Source: Zygnema cylindricum
Taxonomy: Eukaryota; Streptophyta; Zygnematophyceae; Zygnematales; Zygnemataceae
Assembly (NCBI GenBank): GCA_037447655.1
Contig: JBBHKE010000985.1
Coordinates: forward strand, 124,001-188,000
Length of the DNA stretch: 64,000 nt
Direction: 5' to 3'
Shown: positions 1 to 11,900 of the stretch, piece by piece
Layout of the letters: each line of letters opens with the position of its first letter
Numbering within the stretch: the first letter of the stretch is position 1
Translations under genes and position numbers: made by a program
Notes under the pieces: model-generated
The model's input: only the letters and a program-made list of their open reading frames with translations
Told to the model about the DNA's origin: nothing
Database searches by the model: none

Positions 1-1395
1 ACCATTCAGGATGAGACTAAGCTTTTTCTCACACACTCAAATGCTCTAAAAGGTAAATGGATTATAGATTTTGGAGCGTCTCATCATATGTATAATGACA
101 ATTTTATTTTTTCTTCTATCACAACAATACAGAATCCTCGACGAATTGTACTGGCAAATGATAAAATTATAGAGACCATTCTAATAGGGGAAGTTAAGTT
201 ACGGTTACACTGTGATACTGGTAGCCATGAGGGGCATCTAAAAGAAGTTTCATACTTACTAAGTTTAAAGCATATCCTTTTAAGTGTTAAGCATGCTGTA
301 AGGAGTGGACTAAAAGTCGAATTTGAAATAAAGAAAAATGAAAGGTGTGAAATCAAAAGTAAGGGGAAGCTAATCGCTCTTGGATATCAGAAAGGAAATC
401 ATTTTGCTCTATGCTTGGATGATGAAGATGCAGAGTTGAATTTCAGCAAAGAAGCGCAGACTTTAGAGTTATGGCATCAACAATATGGTCATTTGGAAGA
501 GCACAATCTTAAACGACTCATCGAAAAAAAGATGGTCCGAGGACTTGACAACGTCAACGCCAAAGACAACCTTAAGGTGTGTGAAGGATGTGCTTAAGGT
601 AAGCAAAGAATGCTGCCTTTTCATAAAGATGATAAACCCAAACATAGAAAGAAGCTGAAGCTTATTCATTTTGACTTGATCGGTCCTCACCCCTTAAGTC
701 CTTAAGGTTCAAGATTTTTAATCACGTTTACGGATGAGTGTACTAGAAATGTATTGGTGTACTTTATGATATCAAAAAGTGAAGCCCTTAAGAAATTTAG
801 AGAGTTTAAAACCATTGTAGAAAACCAAAGAGGAGAACAGATCCAGATTTTAAGGTCAAATAATTCGGGGGAATATACCTCTATTGCTTTTAAGAAAAAC
901 TACAAAATTTGAGGGATACATCAAGAATTCACAGTAACATATAGTCCACAGCAAAATGGAGTATCTGAAAGACTTTACCGAACTTTGGTTGAAATTGCAC
1001 GTTGTTTAGTACATAATGCAAAACTAAGTCAAAAACTATGGGCTAAAGCTATCTTTACTGGAGTTTATTTGACGAAATCATTCTCCAAGTACTTATATAA
1101 AAGGTGTTACACCTGAAGAAGCTGGGTCAGGCTTTAAACCAAATGTTAAACATTTTAGAGTTTTTGGAAGCAAAACCATTGTTCACATCCCAGAACAGAA
1201 TAGAAAGAAATTTGACAAAAAGAGTTGGACACGTGTCTTTGTAGGTTATGATACAAATAGAAAAGCTTACAAAATTTATGACCGAGTTACAAAGAAATTT
1301 TATATTAGCCGAGATGTGACTGTAGATGAAAGGAAGGAATGTAGTTCAAATGTGACAGGTAGTTTGGACCCTTGGTATGAAGAACCAGAGACTCT
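1..1395 (+). pseudogene. Copia polyprotein relic: protease, pre-integrase finger, integrase
   Basis: Reading in one frame from base 1 gives the protease-to-integrase part of a Ty1/Copia polyprotein. An aspartic-protease motif (WIIDFGASHHM) lies near base 60, the pre-integrase finger (WHQQYGH and CEGC) at about 470-595, and the integrase core at about 660-1000. It is dead. In-frame stops are TAA at 595-597, TAA at 703-705 and TGA at 910-912, and the frame shifts near 1095-1103, after which the text continues (GVTPEEA, RVFGSK). The protease triad D-S/T-G reads D-F-G, and the second catalytic Asp of the integrase (normally LRSDNGGEY) is Asn. The third catalytic residue, Glu in NGVSERL, is kept. 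The 5' end lies outside the window. Confidence 0.9.
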
Positions 1396-1445
1396 CACTG
1401 TTCCCTTTAATAATAAAGAACACTGCTCCCTTTAATAATCAAGAA
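1396..1445 (+). repeat. 25-bp tandem duplication that shifts the Copia frame
   Basis: Bases 1396-1420 and 1421-1445 are two near-identical 25-bp copies starting CACTG and ending AAGAA, with two mismatches. Twenty-five is not a multiple of three, so the duplication alone explains the change of reading frame between the integrase part (frame 2 here) and the reverse-transcriptase part (frame 3) of this relic. Confidence 0.9.
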
Positions 1446-2404
1446 GTACTGGAAAGTGGATCTCCACAAACATCAGGAACTCCAAGTAGAGAACATGAAG
1501 TGAAGCCTTTGTCATCGACGCCAATTTCTACCCCAGTTCAGACTTCCGTCACCCCCCGTGGAACATCAACCTTCCAATCGTTACCGGTGGAGAAGTTATC
1601 AACACCACAACCTTCGCAAATAATAACCTCTCCGAATCCGATTCAACAATCGAGATTGAAGGTAACCCCTCAAAGAGCATCTAATTGGATACGTGCTAAA
1701 CCAAAACGGCTTATTGAAGAAACGGGAGATGTGGGTTTAGCTTTTTGTTTTATGGCTGCAGAGGGGGAACCTCAAACTTTTCATGAAGCTTTGGAGAGTT
1801 CTAATTCTGAGAAATGGAAAGAGGCAATAGAATTGGAATATGACTCACTAATAAAAAACAAAACTTTGACTTTAATAGAACGCCCAATAGAGAAAAACAT
1901 TGTGGGGTGTAAATGGGTATTTAAGATTATGAGGAAGTCACATGGATCAGTGGAAAGATATAAAGCGAGGTTAGTTGCTAAAGGGTATTCCCGAGAAGAA
2001 GGGGTTGACTACACTAAGACTTACTCACTTGTAGTGAAGTTTAATATTATTAGAAGTTTAATAGCCTTAGGGGCAGCAGAGGGAATGCAGATGCATCAAT
2101 TAGATATCAAAACTGCATTTCTTAACAAGAATTGAGAGGAATAAGTCTACATGGAACAACGAGAAGGCATGGTAGAACCAAGAAAAAAAAACATGTTTGG
2201 CTATGTTGATGCCGATTGGGGAAGCGACCTCGATACAAGGAGGAGCACTATCGGTTGAATTTTTACATGTTCAAGAGGATTATCAGTTGGAGAGAAAAAG
2301 TTGAATATAAACTTTTGAAATTTGACTTTGTAATCAGCTCAAAGGAGATGGTCCTATTTAGTGTGGACAATTGATAGTCAGCAAAAAATGACTCAGAGAG
2401 GGGG
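1446..2404 (+). pseudogene. Copia reverse transcriptase start fused to RNase H by internal deletion
   Basis: After a Ser/Thr/Pro-rich linker, the N-terminal part of a Copia reverse transcriptase is clear: KWVFKIMRKSHGSVERYKARL, then VAKGYSREEGVDY, then QLDIKTAFLN with the first catalytic Asp. A TGA at 2133-2135 follows. A few residues later (VYMEQREGM at about 2148-2172) the sequence jumps to RNase H (GYVDADWGSDLDTRRST at about 2200-2255). The fingers, the YVDD motif, the thumb and the connection are therefore deleted. A purine-rich run (2394-2404) abuts the LTR and would be the polypurine tract. Confidence 0.88.
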
Positions 2405-3046
2405 TGTTAGCATTTCTGCGTCCATTTTCAGCTAAGTACCAGAAAGTCAAAGCTAGTCAGAGTTGCGTGAGCAAGAAGTTAATGTGACGTGAAAATCAAT
2501 CAATCGGAGTCCTATTAGGTATATGTACGGTTGAATAGATCCTATTAGGTATATGTTTGGTTGAATAGATGTATGTCACGGTACAGTTTAAGGTACATTT
2601 TGGTTAGACGTCAAGCATACATTGCGTAGACGTCAATTTTTTATGAAACGTAGTTGTCTGCTTGTATTGTACGGCAAGTTAAGTCGTCGCAAATTTTGAG
2701 TATGTGTCACATAATCAATTATGACCGTTGATTTGATTACGTAGGTCACAAGTTAAAATTGTACTTCTTTACGTGAAAGACAAGTAGCGTAGCACCTACG
2801 TCATCTAGGTACACAAAAATGTACTCATGCTTCACATTGAAAATTTAATCATCAATCTACTGAATGATTCTCTCCATTTTTTTTTCTGCTGCTAATTCTG
2901 CTCCGAGTGCTTATTTTGTCGTGTAAGTAATCTATCTTATTTCTTGTTCAGTCATTAAGCTTGTCTTCTTATATAGATAATTGTTTTCCTTAGCTTCCTA
3001 TCTTGTAATTAATCGATCCTATGGCCACTTTTTCAAAATCTCAACA
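2405..3046 (+). repeat. Copia LTR (family 1), 642 bp, shared by two elements
   Basis: The repeat begins TGTTAG right after a purine tract and ends CTCAACA right before an initiator-tRNA-Met primer site, so both ends behave as true LTR termini (TGTT...AACA). Its reverse complement is present as a solo LTR at 47370-48007. Internally it holds a 30-bp tandem duplication (2511-2540 and 2541-2570) and a TATA-like TTATATAGATA near 2970. It serves as the 3' LTR of the relic on its left and as the 5' LTR of the gag fragment on its right. Confidence 0.92.
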
Positions 3047-3378
3047 TGGTATCGGAGCATTAGGTAAAATCACAGACATCCAAAAATTTAATGGTAGTAA
3101 TTATTTACTATGGAAAGCTAAGATGACCCGTATTCTAAAATATAAGAATTATTGGGGTATTGTAGCACGTAATGAACCAAAACCTAATGAAGCTTTAATG
3201 GCAGCAGGATATGATAGAAGGGAATAAGAGGCTGCGACATTAATTTTTTTAGTGGTGGATGACAGTCAACTTTTACACATAGTTGAGTTAGAAAAACCTA
3301 AAGCTATGTGGGATAAATTAAGGAATGTATATGAGCGTACTAATTTGTACAACACAATGCAATTAAAAAACAATTTAA
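3021..3378 (+). pseudogene. Copia Gag N-terminal fragment with primer-binding site
   Basis: The reading frame opens at an ATG 26 bp before the LTR end and runs through the primer-binding site. It gives a Copia Gag N-terminus: KFNGSNYLLWKAKM, then EKPKAMWDKLRNVYERT. A TAA at 3225-3227 interrupts it, and the same frame continues beyond (EAATLIFLVVDDSQ) until it is cut at about 3378, where LTR sequence resumes. The primer-binding site TGGTATCGGAGC (3047-3058) differs at one base from the TGGTATCAGAGC that pairs with the 3' end of initiator tRNA-Met. The zinc knuckle and all of pol are missing. Confidence 0.85.
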
Positions 3379-3573
3379 TTCTCTCGAGTTTTTTTTTCCC
3401 TGCTGCTAATTCTACACTTACTGCTTTTTTTTCGTGTAAGTAATCCATCTTCTTTCTTCTTCTGTAATTAAGCGTGTTTTCTCATATAGAGAATTGTTTT
3501 CCTTAGCTTCCTGTCTTGTAATTAATGTCTTGTAATTAATCGATCCTATGGCCACTTTTTCATAATCTCAACA
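3379..3573 (+). repeat. Truncated copy of the family-1 Copia LTR (3' part)
   Basis: The sequence matches the last ~180 bp of the LTR at 2405-3046, from CTGCTGCTAATTCT to the terminal CTCAACA. It carries its own 14-bp tandem duplication (3513-3526 and 3527-3540). Its copy of the in-LTR ATG frame has a TAA after five codons. Confidence 0.88.
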
Positions 3574-4935
3574 CCTTTGATGAAGACTTTGGTGCGAAAA
3601 AGTAATATGAGGCGTTGCAAATACAGAGCAAAACGGCAACGTAGCATTCGGTTTTCTGTCGTTGTTCATATCGAGACAAAAAGCGGATGACAATGTTGAT
3701 TATGCAGGAAAGGACATGTGGAATATAATCCCGAATGCCTTTTAGATAATGTAAGCACACTTAAAAGTACAAGAATTTGAGTAGGCAGAAAATTTGAAGA
3801 GTTCAATCGCCAATTGCAGGTATGACTTATTAGTAAAAAATGCTAGTAAAATTTCGAATACTAATATTGTTTCAGGTTTTTTAAGCTTTCGTGTTCTACA
3901 TTTTTTTTCTTTTTTTGGTGAAATGTATTGCTGATTCTTTTATGCTAAATGTTTGTTTTACGGTTGTAAGTTCAAATATATCATGTTTCAACTGAAGTTA
4001 TTGGTAAAATGGAGTGAAATTGTCTTTTTTTGTTCTCATTTACTAAATCCCTACATTTTGTTATGATTTGTCTACATATATGGCTTCAGATAGACCATAA
4101 TAAAACACCAAGATCCCCAACAATGGGTGAGACAAAACTTATTGTTCAGCCTTTCATTGTGTAAGCACATTTGGTAGAGTCAGAATTTATTAAGACACTT
4201 GAACATGAGAAAAAATGGGGTTTGTTGATGAAAATTGTCGTGTAAACAAGCAAATATGAGGCCGCTGATTTGTTGAAAAAAACCATTAATGACGAAGCGT
4301 AATTTCCGCCGTAAACTTATATGATCAAATCACACTAACGTCAATTTCACAAGTTGTAAGTTTGAAGCGTCTTTATTACAAAAACTGGGATGGAAAAACT
4401 GTTTGTGTACAAAAAGGGTAAAACTGAAAACAAACATTTGGAGACTACAAGGGTCACAAGAGAGTACGTTACGCCTAAAAATTGAAATTAAACAAAGCAG
4501 TACTAACCACAGCAAAGAACCAAAATAAAATTACTATATTTAGACCTCCTACAAAAAAACAAAACCTAGACGAGTCTACCCACAAACAAGCTAAGGTCCA
4601 CATCCTGGAAAAACATGGATGTGGACCGGGTCCCTTGGTGGAATATTTGTAAAACCTCGCCTGTCATCAGTTAGTTTGCTTTAGTGTGTAAGTTTAGTTG
4701 CTACTTTAAACTTGTCCGTATAAAACCGTTAAGTAGTACCCTAACAAATGTCGTTCTCCCAAATTGCCTCCTAGTCGAATAGGAATATTTACAAAATAAT
4801 CAAACGCCTCTAACGATTTGGTTTGTAAGGTAACTGCGCCAAAGGTGGCGTGGACTTGCAATTTAATTTCCTAGGATATGAAGGTCCTAAAATAATTACC
4901 CAAACTTTGAAATCGTATGTGTTTTTGTCAAAGGA
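3574..4935. other. No recognisable gene
   Basis: AT-rich, stop-rich sequence on both strands. I see no protein motif, terminal repeat or tandem array that I can support. Confidence 0.5.
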
Positions 4936-4939
4936 CCAT

Positions 4940-5460
4940 GGACGAATTCCCCTTTGATACTTTAAGCGCGATCGCCTTTATTACCCTTGTTATTTCGTCC
5001 TTTTTCACTTAATTAACATTAAGTTGGCCACATAGATTGGAATTATTACGTTCACTTTTTAATTGTTGCAAACTAAGTGATCTGATTGAAACTTAGCAAA
5101 TTTTTGACTCTGCGAGTACTTATCGATCTTGATGTTCCAAAGCCTAGGTGATTGCTTTAGACCATAAAGCGCATTTGAAAGTGCCTTATGATCTGGATAA
5201 GTTAGATTTGGCGGTCTAAAGAGGGAAGTGAAGATTGATAAAGAGCGCTAAAAACCAAACGACTTCGTTTGCAACATGTAGGCAACCATATACTCCGCCT
5301 TATTGCAGAAACAACCTATGCTAGTTTTTTTTTTCAAGACCAACAAAAAAGTGGACTACCCAAAAAAAAAACATAAGGTAGTGGTAGACCGACAAGGAAG
5401 ATCATCATGGCCCTATCGGACTGGACAACGCCATTGAGAGTGGGCAAAGCCAAAAAGACC
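4940..5460 (-). pseudogene. Scrambled Copia relic: RNase H followed by reverse transcriptase
   Basis: On the minus strand, about 5460-5190 reads as Copia RNase H: PYVFFLGSPLFCWS, a stop, then KAEYMVAY and NEVVWFLALF in another frame. Directly downstream, about 5190-4950 reads as reverse transcriptase: ALYGLKQSPRLWNIKIDKY, then IPIYVANLMLI. In an intact element reverse transcriptase precedes RNase H, so this is a rearranged or chimeric relic. The YVDD active site reads YVAN. Many stops and frame changes are present. Confidence 0.72.
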
Positions 5461-5829
5461 AGTGATGTTTTAAGAACGAACCGCGTGTCACTTGGCAACA
5501 AATTTCCAACGAAGGAAATCAATACAGACCGTAACACTTGTAATGGTTCACGTAAAAAACAAAACAACGAACCAAATCGCACTATACCATACCATATAGA
5601 TCCGTTAAACATAATTTTTGTGTGAGTTATGTGACATCACACTATGTTGTAGTTTGCACGAGGTTCACGAATCAGTTCCAATTTCAAGTTCAATTTAGCG
5701 TTAGCATCACCAATTTGGGAATAGAAACGCAATCCTATAGTTTAACCATGACTCTCATTTTCGCTCAAAAAACATTACAAATTTTCCAATCTCACAAAAC
5801 GTCTCTCATCTGCTGACTCGGATGTGTCA

Positions 5830-6230
5830 AACGAGGTGTAAGCGAGGCAAAGGGATTTGGTGTTTTCCAAGCAGTGGCACCAAGGTGATTAGGACACAGG
5901 AGCTACAAAAATTGGCTAAATTTAATGAAAACGGTAGCAATGTTAGGAGGTGTGATTAACTTTGCATAAACGATAACATCAACCATAAACAGTAAGTGCC
6001 GTGAAAGGTAGAGGATAGAACAATATCAATGGGGGGGAGTAAAGGAGCACTGGCATCTATCGGAGTAAAGATGGAAGAACAGCCAGCCATGCCAAAATGG
6101 TCCAAAAGGTAGGAGTTGAATGTGTTTTGAGAGAAAAAAAGTGTTTTAGCAAAGTAATTGCGGATAACTTGAATGCTCAAATAATAGGGTAGTTCTCAAA
6201 GGTCATTCATGTCGTAGTGACTACGAAGTA
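5830..6230 (-). pseudogene. Copia reverse transcriptase C-terminal relic
   Basis: The minus strand gives DMNDL, an in-frame TGA, then ELPYYLSIQV, FFSQNTF and LLDHFGMAGCSSIFTPI. This is the thumb/connection signature of Copia reverse transcriptase (F-x-M-x-D-L-G-x-L-x-Y-x-L-G ... F-G-M-x-x-C ... T-P). The TGA replaces the conserved Gly. Similarity fades below about 5850. It may belong with the fragment at 4940-5460, since order and strand agree for the RNase H part. Confidence 0.7.
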
Positions 6231-6299
6231 ACATTTCAATCTCGCAATTTTGTGGGAGAGAAGGGCACAAGATGAAGAAACAACATAACAGAACAAGCA

Positions 6300-7260
6300 A
6301 AATGTTTCACGAACAAACAATAATTAATGAACATAAATACTTGCCTAACCTAAAACATTGGTGGTAATCAAAACCATACTAGCCTTTTGACTTAAATCGA
6401 TGGATAAGCAATTTGAAAAATAATCTTTTAATGTTTACATTTTACTAGAACGCTTTTACTTTTAGGTACCTTTTAATTATGAAAAAACCATTCAAAATTT
6501 TGTTTTGCATGTAGTTTCTTTCATATTTAGCATTGTCCAGATTTTGTCCAGAAATTGGTCAAAACAATATATCGAATGTTATATTTTCCATGCCGGTCCA
6601 TAATCCCAAAGCTGCATATGATATCGCTTAAAATTATTCATCGAGGAATATCCATGTTAGCATTTTCACCAATTTTTAGACTACTCCGGATGTTCACATA
6701 ATAAGTGGCCAAAGAGTAAAACTCACCCCAACTTATTTGCATAACTTAATTTCTAATCATTATCACTATTAGAAGGAATTAAAACCGTTATAATATAATG
6801 TGGGGACTCAATGAAAAGAAAAAAAAAGAGGCTCAAGTCCACACCATTTTAAAAATATACTTTAGTTTAAACCTGAATTTTAAAAATCATGGAATAATAT
6901 TCTTGACGTATCTGTAATAAAGACACCCAAAAATAATTATCCTACAAAACACTATTGCAACTGTCGTGGAAGACGAATAAAAAAACAAAAGAAAAAGCGA
7001 AAAGTCTCATAAAAAAAAAAAAGTTCATAACACAAAATATTTGATTACCGTGAAGCAGTATTATCATCCAAAGTACGACTGGCGTCTTGACTTAAAATCC
7101 ATACTTAAGATCGTACACTCTCAAATGCTCACACTTATAAGGATGATTCAATTATCATTGTGAGTATTTGTTACATTCTCCAACCGATACTTCTTTTAAA
7201 AACAAAAAAAATCCACTTCATTCACGTTGCGATCTTTTCTTCCTCAAGGGAGTGTACGAG
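6300..7260. other. No gene seen; right part matches 49.0-49.45 kb
   Basis: AT-rich sequence without a supported reading frame. From about 6780 onward, patches resemble the segment left of locus B (for example GTCCACACCATT against GACCACGCCATT, and a shared GACTT-AAA-ccatac block). Confidence 0.45.
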
Positions 7261-7263
7261 GAG

Positions 7264-7545
7264 GTGGTGATTTTGAAGAAGATGAGGGAGAGGGACGAAG
7301 TGGAGGTGGGGGAGAAGGGGGGGAACGAGAAGGAGGAGGGGAGGGAGAGGAAGGAGGTGAGAAGGAGGAGGAGGGGAAGGAAGGGAAGGAGGAATGGAAT
7401 GGAGGAGGGGGGAGGAGGGGGGGAGGGGGAGGATGAATGGATGAGGGTGGAGGAATGAAGGAGGGGAATGGAAGGAGGAGGAGGTAGGGGAGGTGGGATG
7501 GGATGGAGGGAGGGGAGGAACGAGGAGTCGGTTGTAGGTTTCCAA
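7264..7545. repeat. Purine-rich tract downstream of the EGF exon in locus A
   Basis: Almost pure G/A on the plus strand. Read on the minus strand it encodes Pro/Ser-rich text in all three frames, ending SSSSKSPPPRTLP. Locus B has a related tract at the same place (49480-49745) with clearer KSPPPRHP units. Either a proline-rich hinge is encoded after the EGF module or both are only low-complexity DNA; composition alone cannot decide. Confidence 0.4.
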
Positions 7546-8650
7546 CTACAAAACCATGGAGAGGAGAAGATTTAGTGTCAATCGTACTGTTTTTTGACAT
7601 AGGGAAAACAACAGTTTCTCAAAAATTAGACTTCATTGACTGTCCCAATATGTATGTAAAGACAATATTCAATTTTTATCTTTGCATGTTATTTTACTTA
7701 CAACGAGACAATTTATGACGATTGAGGTTGAGAGGAAGACAGAGAAAATAATAGGTAAAGGTGGAAAAGGTGGGGGCAAAAAGTTGAAGTTGGGGAACCT
7801 GAGAAGCTTTAGATGACAAAAAGATGTGAGGAAAGCTGATTGGTGCTAAATTAAGGGCTTTAGACAGAAGTGCAGAGAGGATGAGATGAATTAACAAAAG
7901 ATAAAATCTATATGGGTATCATTTTATGCATAAAATGGATGGATTACCGTTTGATTTAATGCCATTTTTCTAATGAAAGACTCTAGACGTTCTAACTTAG
8001 TTTGTACATATGTATATATATATATATATTTTTTATAAGATACAAATACAATACAGTTTTGATCGTATTGTTGTTAATTACAACTTCAAATTGTTTATTT
8101 TTTTGCCCCCCAAAAAAATAAAAAATAATATATTAACTTGATTGCGTTGTTGACTACGAAAACTCAGGGAGCAAATAAAAATTATCATATGTGCACAGGT
8201 GCCACAAAAATTAAGGTTCATTTTGTCATATTAAATGTTTGCATATTACTGTTGTGTTTTTTTTTTCATAATATGGAAAACCAAATTTCAAAATTTTGAC
8301 AGTTATTTAAATTGTCAAACATTATTTTTATCTTCCCATGTAGATTAGCCGATGTGGTGACTGTTTTACAAAAGAAACATCATTTAATTTTCTAAACGTT
8401 CAATTTATAGTCGACGTTAACAAATATATCTCATCAAATAGACGGAACTCATAACTCGGAGATTCTTTTTATGTCTTTCATTAGAATAAGCCTAATAGAT
8501 CAAAATTAATATCATTGACAAAAACTGTCGTGAACATGTTATGAGCTTTGAACATGCATGAAAATAAATGAAAGAAAGACAACAAACCATTGTTATTTTT
8601 GTGGATAATATAATGGTTACTACTTTGCATTTTGTCAAAAGAGGACATAC
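7546..8650. other. Downstream non-coding region of locus A
   Basis: Conserved in patches with 49900-51415 of locus B, but the shared blocks have stops in all frames in one or both copies, so I do not call exons here. A short (TA)n run lies at about 8008-8030. Confidence 0.45.
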
Positions 8651-8928
8651 ATTCGCAAATGAACCTGCTCGCCTGATTGTTGTATCCTTTATTGCATGCG
8701 CATAATGGCCCCTTTGTGCCATTAGTGCAGATACCGTTTCCCCCACAGGGGCCTCCTGGTTGAGTCGCATTACAAAACGCGTCACAATCGCTTTTACTTC
8801 GCTGACTAGAGATGTCGCACAATGATGGGAGGTTAGAGCCAAATAGGCAATTGTGTTGTATCTCGTAACAAGATGGGTGCCCGTTGACTGTGATTATCGG
8901 CCCGGTGAAGAAGTTGTTATGAATTGTC
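8651..8928 (-). CDS. Locus A terminal exon: half LRR, Cys cap, EGF-like module
   Basis: The exon starts after GTTTACAG with one base that completes a Leu codon, matching the phase of the LRR exons. It ends before GTATGT in phase 1. It opens with NNFFTGPI, the front half of an LRR, then a cap with paired cysteines (PSCYEIQHNC, then SLCDISSQRSKSDCDAFC). An EGF-like domain follows with spacing C-x8-C-x5-C-x8-C-x-C-x12-C, including PGGPCGGNGIC and CACNKGY. An open frame from an ATG at 8948 runs through the exon, but the acceptor inside it and the match to locus B favour an internal exon. The paralogous exon at 51416-51693 has exactly the same length. Confidence 0.82.
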
Positions 8929-11900
8929 CTGTAAACGTGGTCCGCCATTGTAAAAAAAAACTAGTCGGCAAGCCATAAAAATCAATGATTACCCCTCTAA
9001 AAAATACGTAGAAATGCGTAAAATGATATATAAGGATGCGTCAATAGTGATTTATGTACAATAAAACACGTAAAAAATATATGACACCAAACCTTTTCAT
9101 GTCACATAGTTTTAAATTTAGTTTTTTTTACTAAATATAGTTACTACACGTGACATGCTCATTTGACAATAAGATTGATAAATGGAAGTTTTATTAGGAA
9201 TCATAAAAGGCGTGTTTATGATCGTTTTTTTTTTTTTTATGCCCATTTTTGGAATAGATATGTCATATAAAAATTTCAGCTCTTAAATTTGCTGTCTGGA
9301 CAACTAAGAGACTTGGAAAAACCGTAAGTTAACCGTTTTAAATGGTGGAGTTCAAGTAAAAATAAAACAAAAGTGAAGGAAAAACATATTGATTAATTTT
9401 CATTTTTCACCTAAAAAAACATCATATGTTGGAAAGATATACTTGTTAAAACACACAATGTGGTGTAATTCGTTTGGGAACCAACCATCAATATTTTTTT
9501 ACACTTTGACAGGTAATAATATCCAAATAAACAAAAGGATAGAAACATGTAAAGCCAATTAAATAAATAAAAAATCGCTCAAAAATGGAGAATAAAAAGA
9601 TACAGGATACCATATAACAAATTTTGTAACAAATTTTTGCCATTTGAAGCACAATTTGGATAAGTAGCGAAACTATATATATTTCTTACAATAAGTATTT
9701 GATGGATGTGAGTTGATAGAAGGACGATGGAATGCCTCCAGTCAACTGGTTGAAAGATAGATCTCTGTGACAAAAAAACCGCAAAAACCAATCATAAAAA
9801 AAAAACGAAAAAATCTCAAACATCAATGGAAATTAAAAAAATACCAATTTTCCATACCATTATTTATTTACTACTATTTTTATTATTATAATAATCATTT
9901 TTGTTGATATTTTTTATGATCTGAAATACACCTAGAGATTTGGAAATTAAAATTGCAGAAAAACAAACAATATAATAGTATTTATAATAATATTATTGGC
10001 AAAAAAAATAAAAATAATAATAATAATTGTGCCAAAATAGATGAACATATAATATTTATATATAAACGATAAAAAAAACAACAAAGCGAAAAAAATAATT
10101 TACATTATATGGTTTTTGTCACGCTAATGCCGCCCCTCTTTCTCTCATTGCACAAAAGAAATTATCGGCAGGGTATTGTAAAAAAAACCACTAAAATACC
10201 AAATTTTGAATTACAAATTTGTGAACCCACAAGTTATCCATTGATATCTAAACCAATCATGAACCCAAAACCCCAAACCACAACTCCACAGGCCCCTCTG
10301 TCGACCTTTGATCCTCTCTTCCCCAATCACATCACTTAACTTGAACTTTCTACAACTTCTTTTTTGAGAATAAAAACGAAAAAATAAATATAGAAAACGC
10401 ATTTTTTGACTTTGATGCGGTGACGTATTTTTTTTTTAAAATAAACCATTTTAAGACACACTTTTAATGCGTAACATAAAAATAGTGTTCATGTGTCTTA
10501 CAAAACTTCTAAGTGTGTCAGTTGACCGATGGACGATGGAATGCTTCCACTCAACTGGTTCTCACTCAGCCACCTGTAACGCCGAGCATTCACAAAATTA
10601 ATAATAGAAAAACAAATTAAAGGAAAATTAAAGATCGAGGGAGAAAAAAACATTAAACTACGATTTTCCCACTCAAGTCCTTCTGTTTTGACCCCTTCAC
10701 TTCTCCGCCTTTTTTTGCTAAAGGTTGCGAGACAATTTTTTTGGATTTATGAAAAAATAAAAAAACGTGCTATCAACGTAATCAGTTTTCAACATAGTTA
10801 ATAGATAAAAAAAAATGAAATAAATACAATCCTTCTAAATCAGGTTAAACTTTAAATCAAAAGGTGCAGGTTTCTCTAATATCTCTTTCACAAATACATA
10901 TGAATATGATTATATATACATATGTAGATATTTTATGTCATATCTCCCTTACACCCTCCCTTTGACTTCTTGTCTGTTATTCATTGGTCACTAAAATTGT
11001 ATGTGTTTTTCATTATGAATTTTTTAACATTACTACTATTGTTACAATTATTTTAAATGATACTATAACTTACATTTTTTTTGTTATTGCTATCCTTGTT
11101 GCTATTATCAATCTTATTAGTGTTACTATTATTTATGATTTTTATCGTACATTTGGAAGAAAGTCACACCTAAATATCTAAAATATTAGACTATGATTTT
11201 TAAAATGAAAAGAAAAACAATAATAAGAATAGTAATAAGAATACAATTATATTAAATAATAATAATATTTGTGCAAAACGAAGAAGTAAATCAAATAATA
11301 GTAATAAAAAAGTAGAAGACAAAAATAATTCACACCAAAATATTTTTGCCACACTCGTCTCACCCTTCTTTTCCCCATTGTACAAAAGTAACAATCGGTA
11401 AACCAACATAGAAAATTCATGGAAAAATAAACGAAAAATAAACATTTGTTTATTGCAAGGCTTTTACTCCACATCTAATTCAATCGCTGTACCATCTAAT
11501 CCTCTCCCTCCCTCTCTCTCTTACACATCAATTAAATTTTACATCTAATACCATGTTTTTATATGTATAAAACAAAGGAAAAAAAGAAGGATTTTTTTTT
11601 ACAAGATTAAAATACCTAATAACTGGAATAAGTTGTTAAGTTTTGATTATTTTTTTCCGTTAAATATTGCTTTTATTTTATTTATTTTTCTCATTAATTA
11701 TATGATGCTATACTTTGATATTTACATGTTTTTCATATTGATTTTAAAATACAATTATTAGTGTTGTGTATCGGTTAAAAATTTATCGCGATAACACCGA
11801 TACCAAAAGTTATCGGTTATCGAACGGTCAAGGTCCCGATATATCGGTCAGAGACCAACAAATTCCATATTGGCGATAACTTTTAAAAAATGTAGTATGC

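Larger units (their letters stand above)
6780..9400. repeat. Segmental duplication, copy A (pairs with 49000-52150)
   Basis: Several collinear blocks are shared with 49000-52150 in the same orientation. They are the left flank near 6820/49040, the purine-rich tract near 7264/49480, a block with CAAAAAGATGTGAGGAAAGCTGATTGG near 7817 matched at about 50128, the EGF exon (8651/51416), its flank with GACATGCATGAAAATGAAAG, and the right flank with AATAAGATTGAT near 9167/51918. Non-coding parts are heavily diverged, so the duplication is old. Confidence 0.75.

Noticed and set aside
8492-8842. 116-codon minus frame overlapping the EGF exon
   Set aside because: Shadow in another frame; the cysteine-rich frame is conserved in locus B, this one is not.
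8481-8948. EGF exon as a complete single-exon gene starting at the ATG at 8948
   Set aside because: The sequence before the TTTACAG acceptor is poorly conserved with locus B, and the exon phase fits the LRR exons, so an internal exon is more likely.
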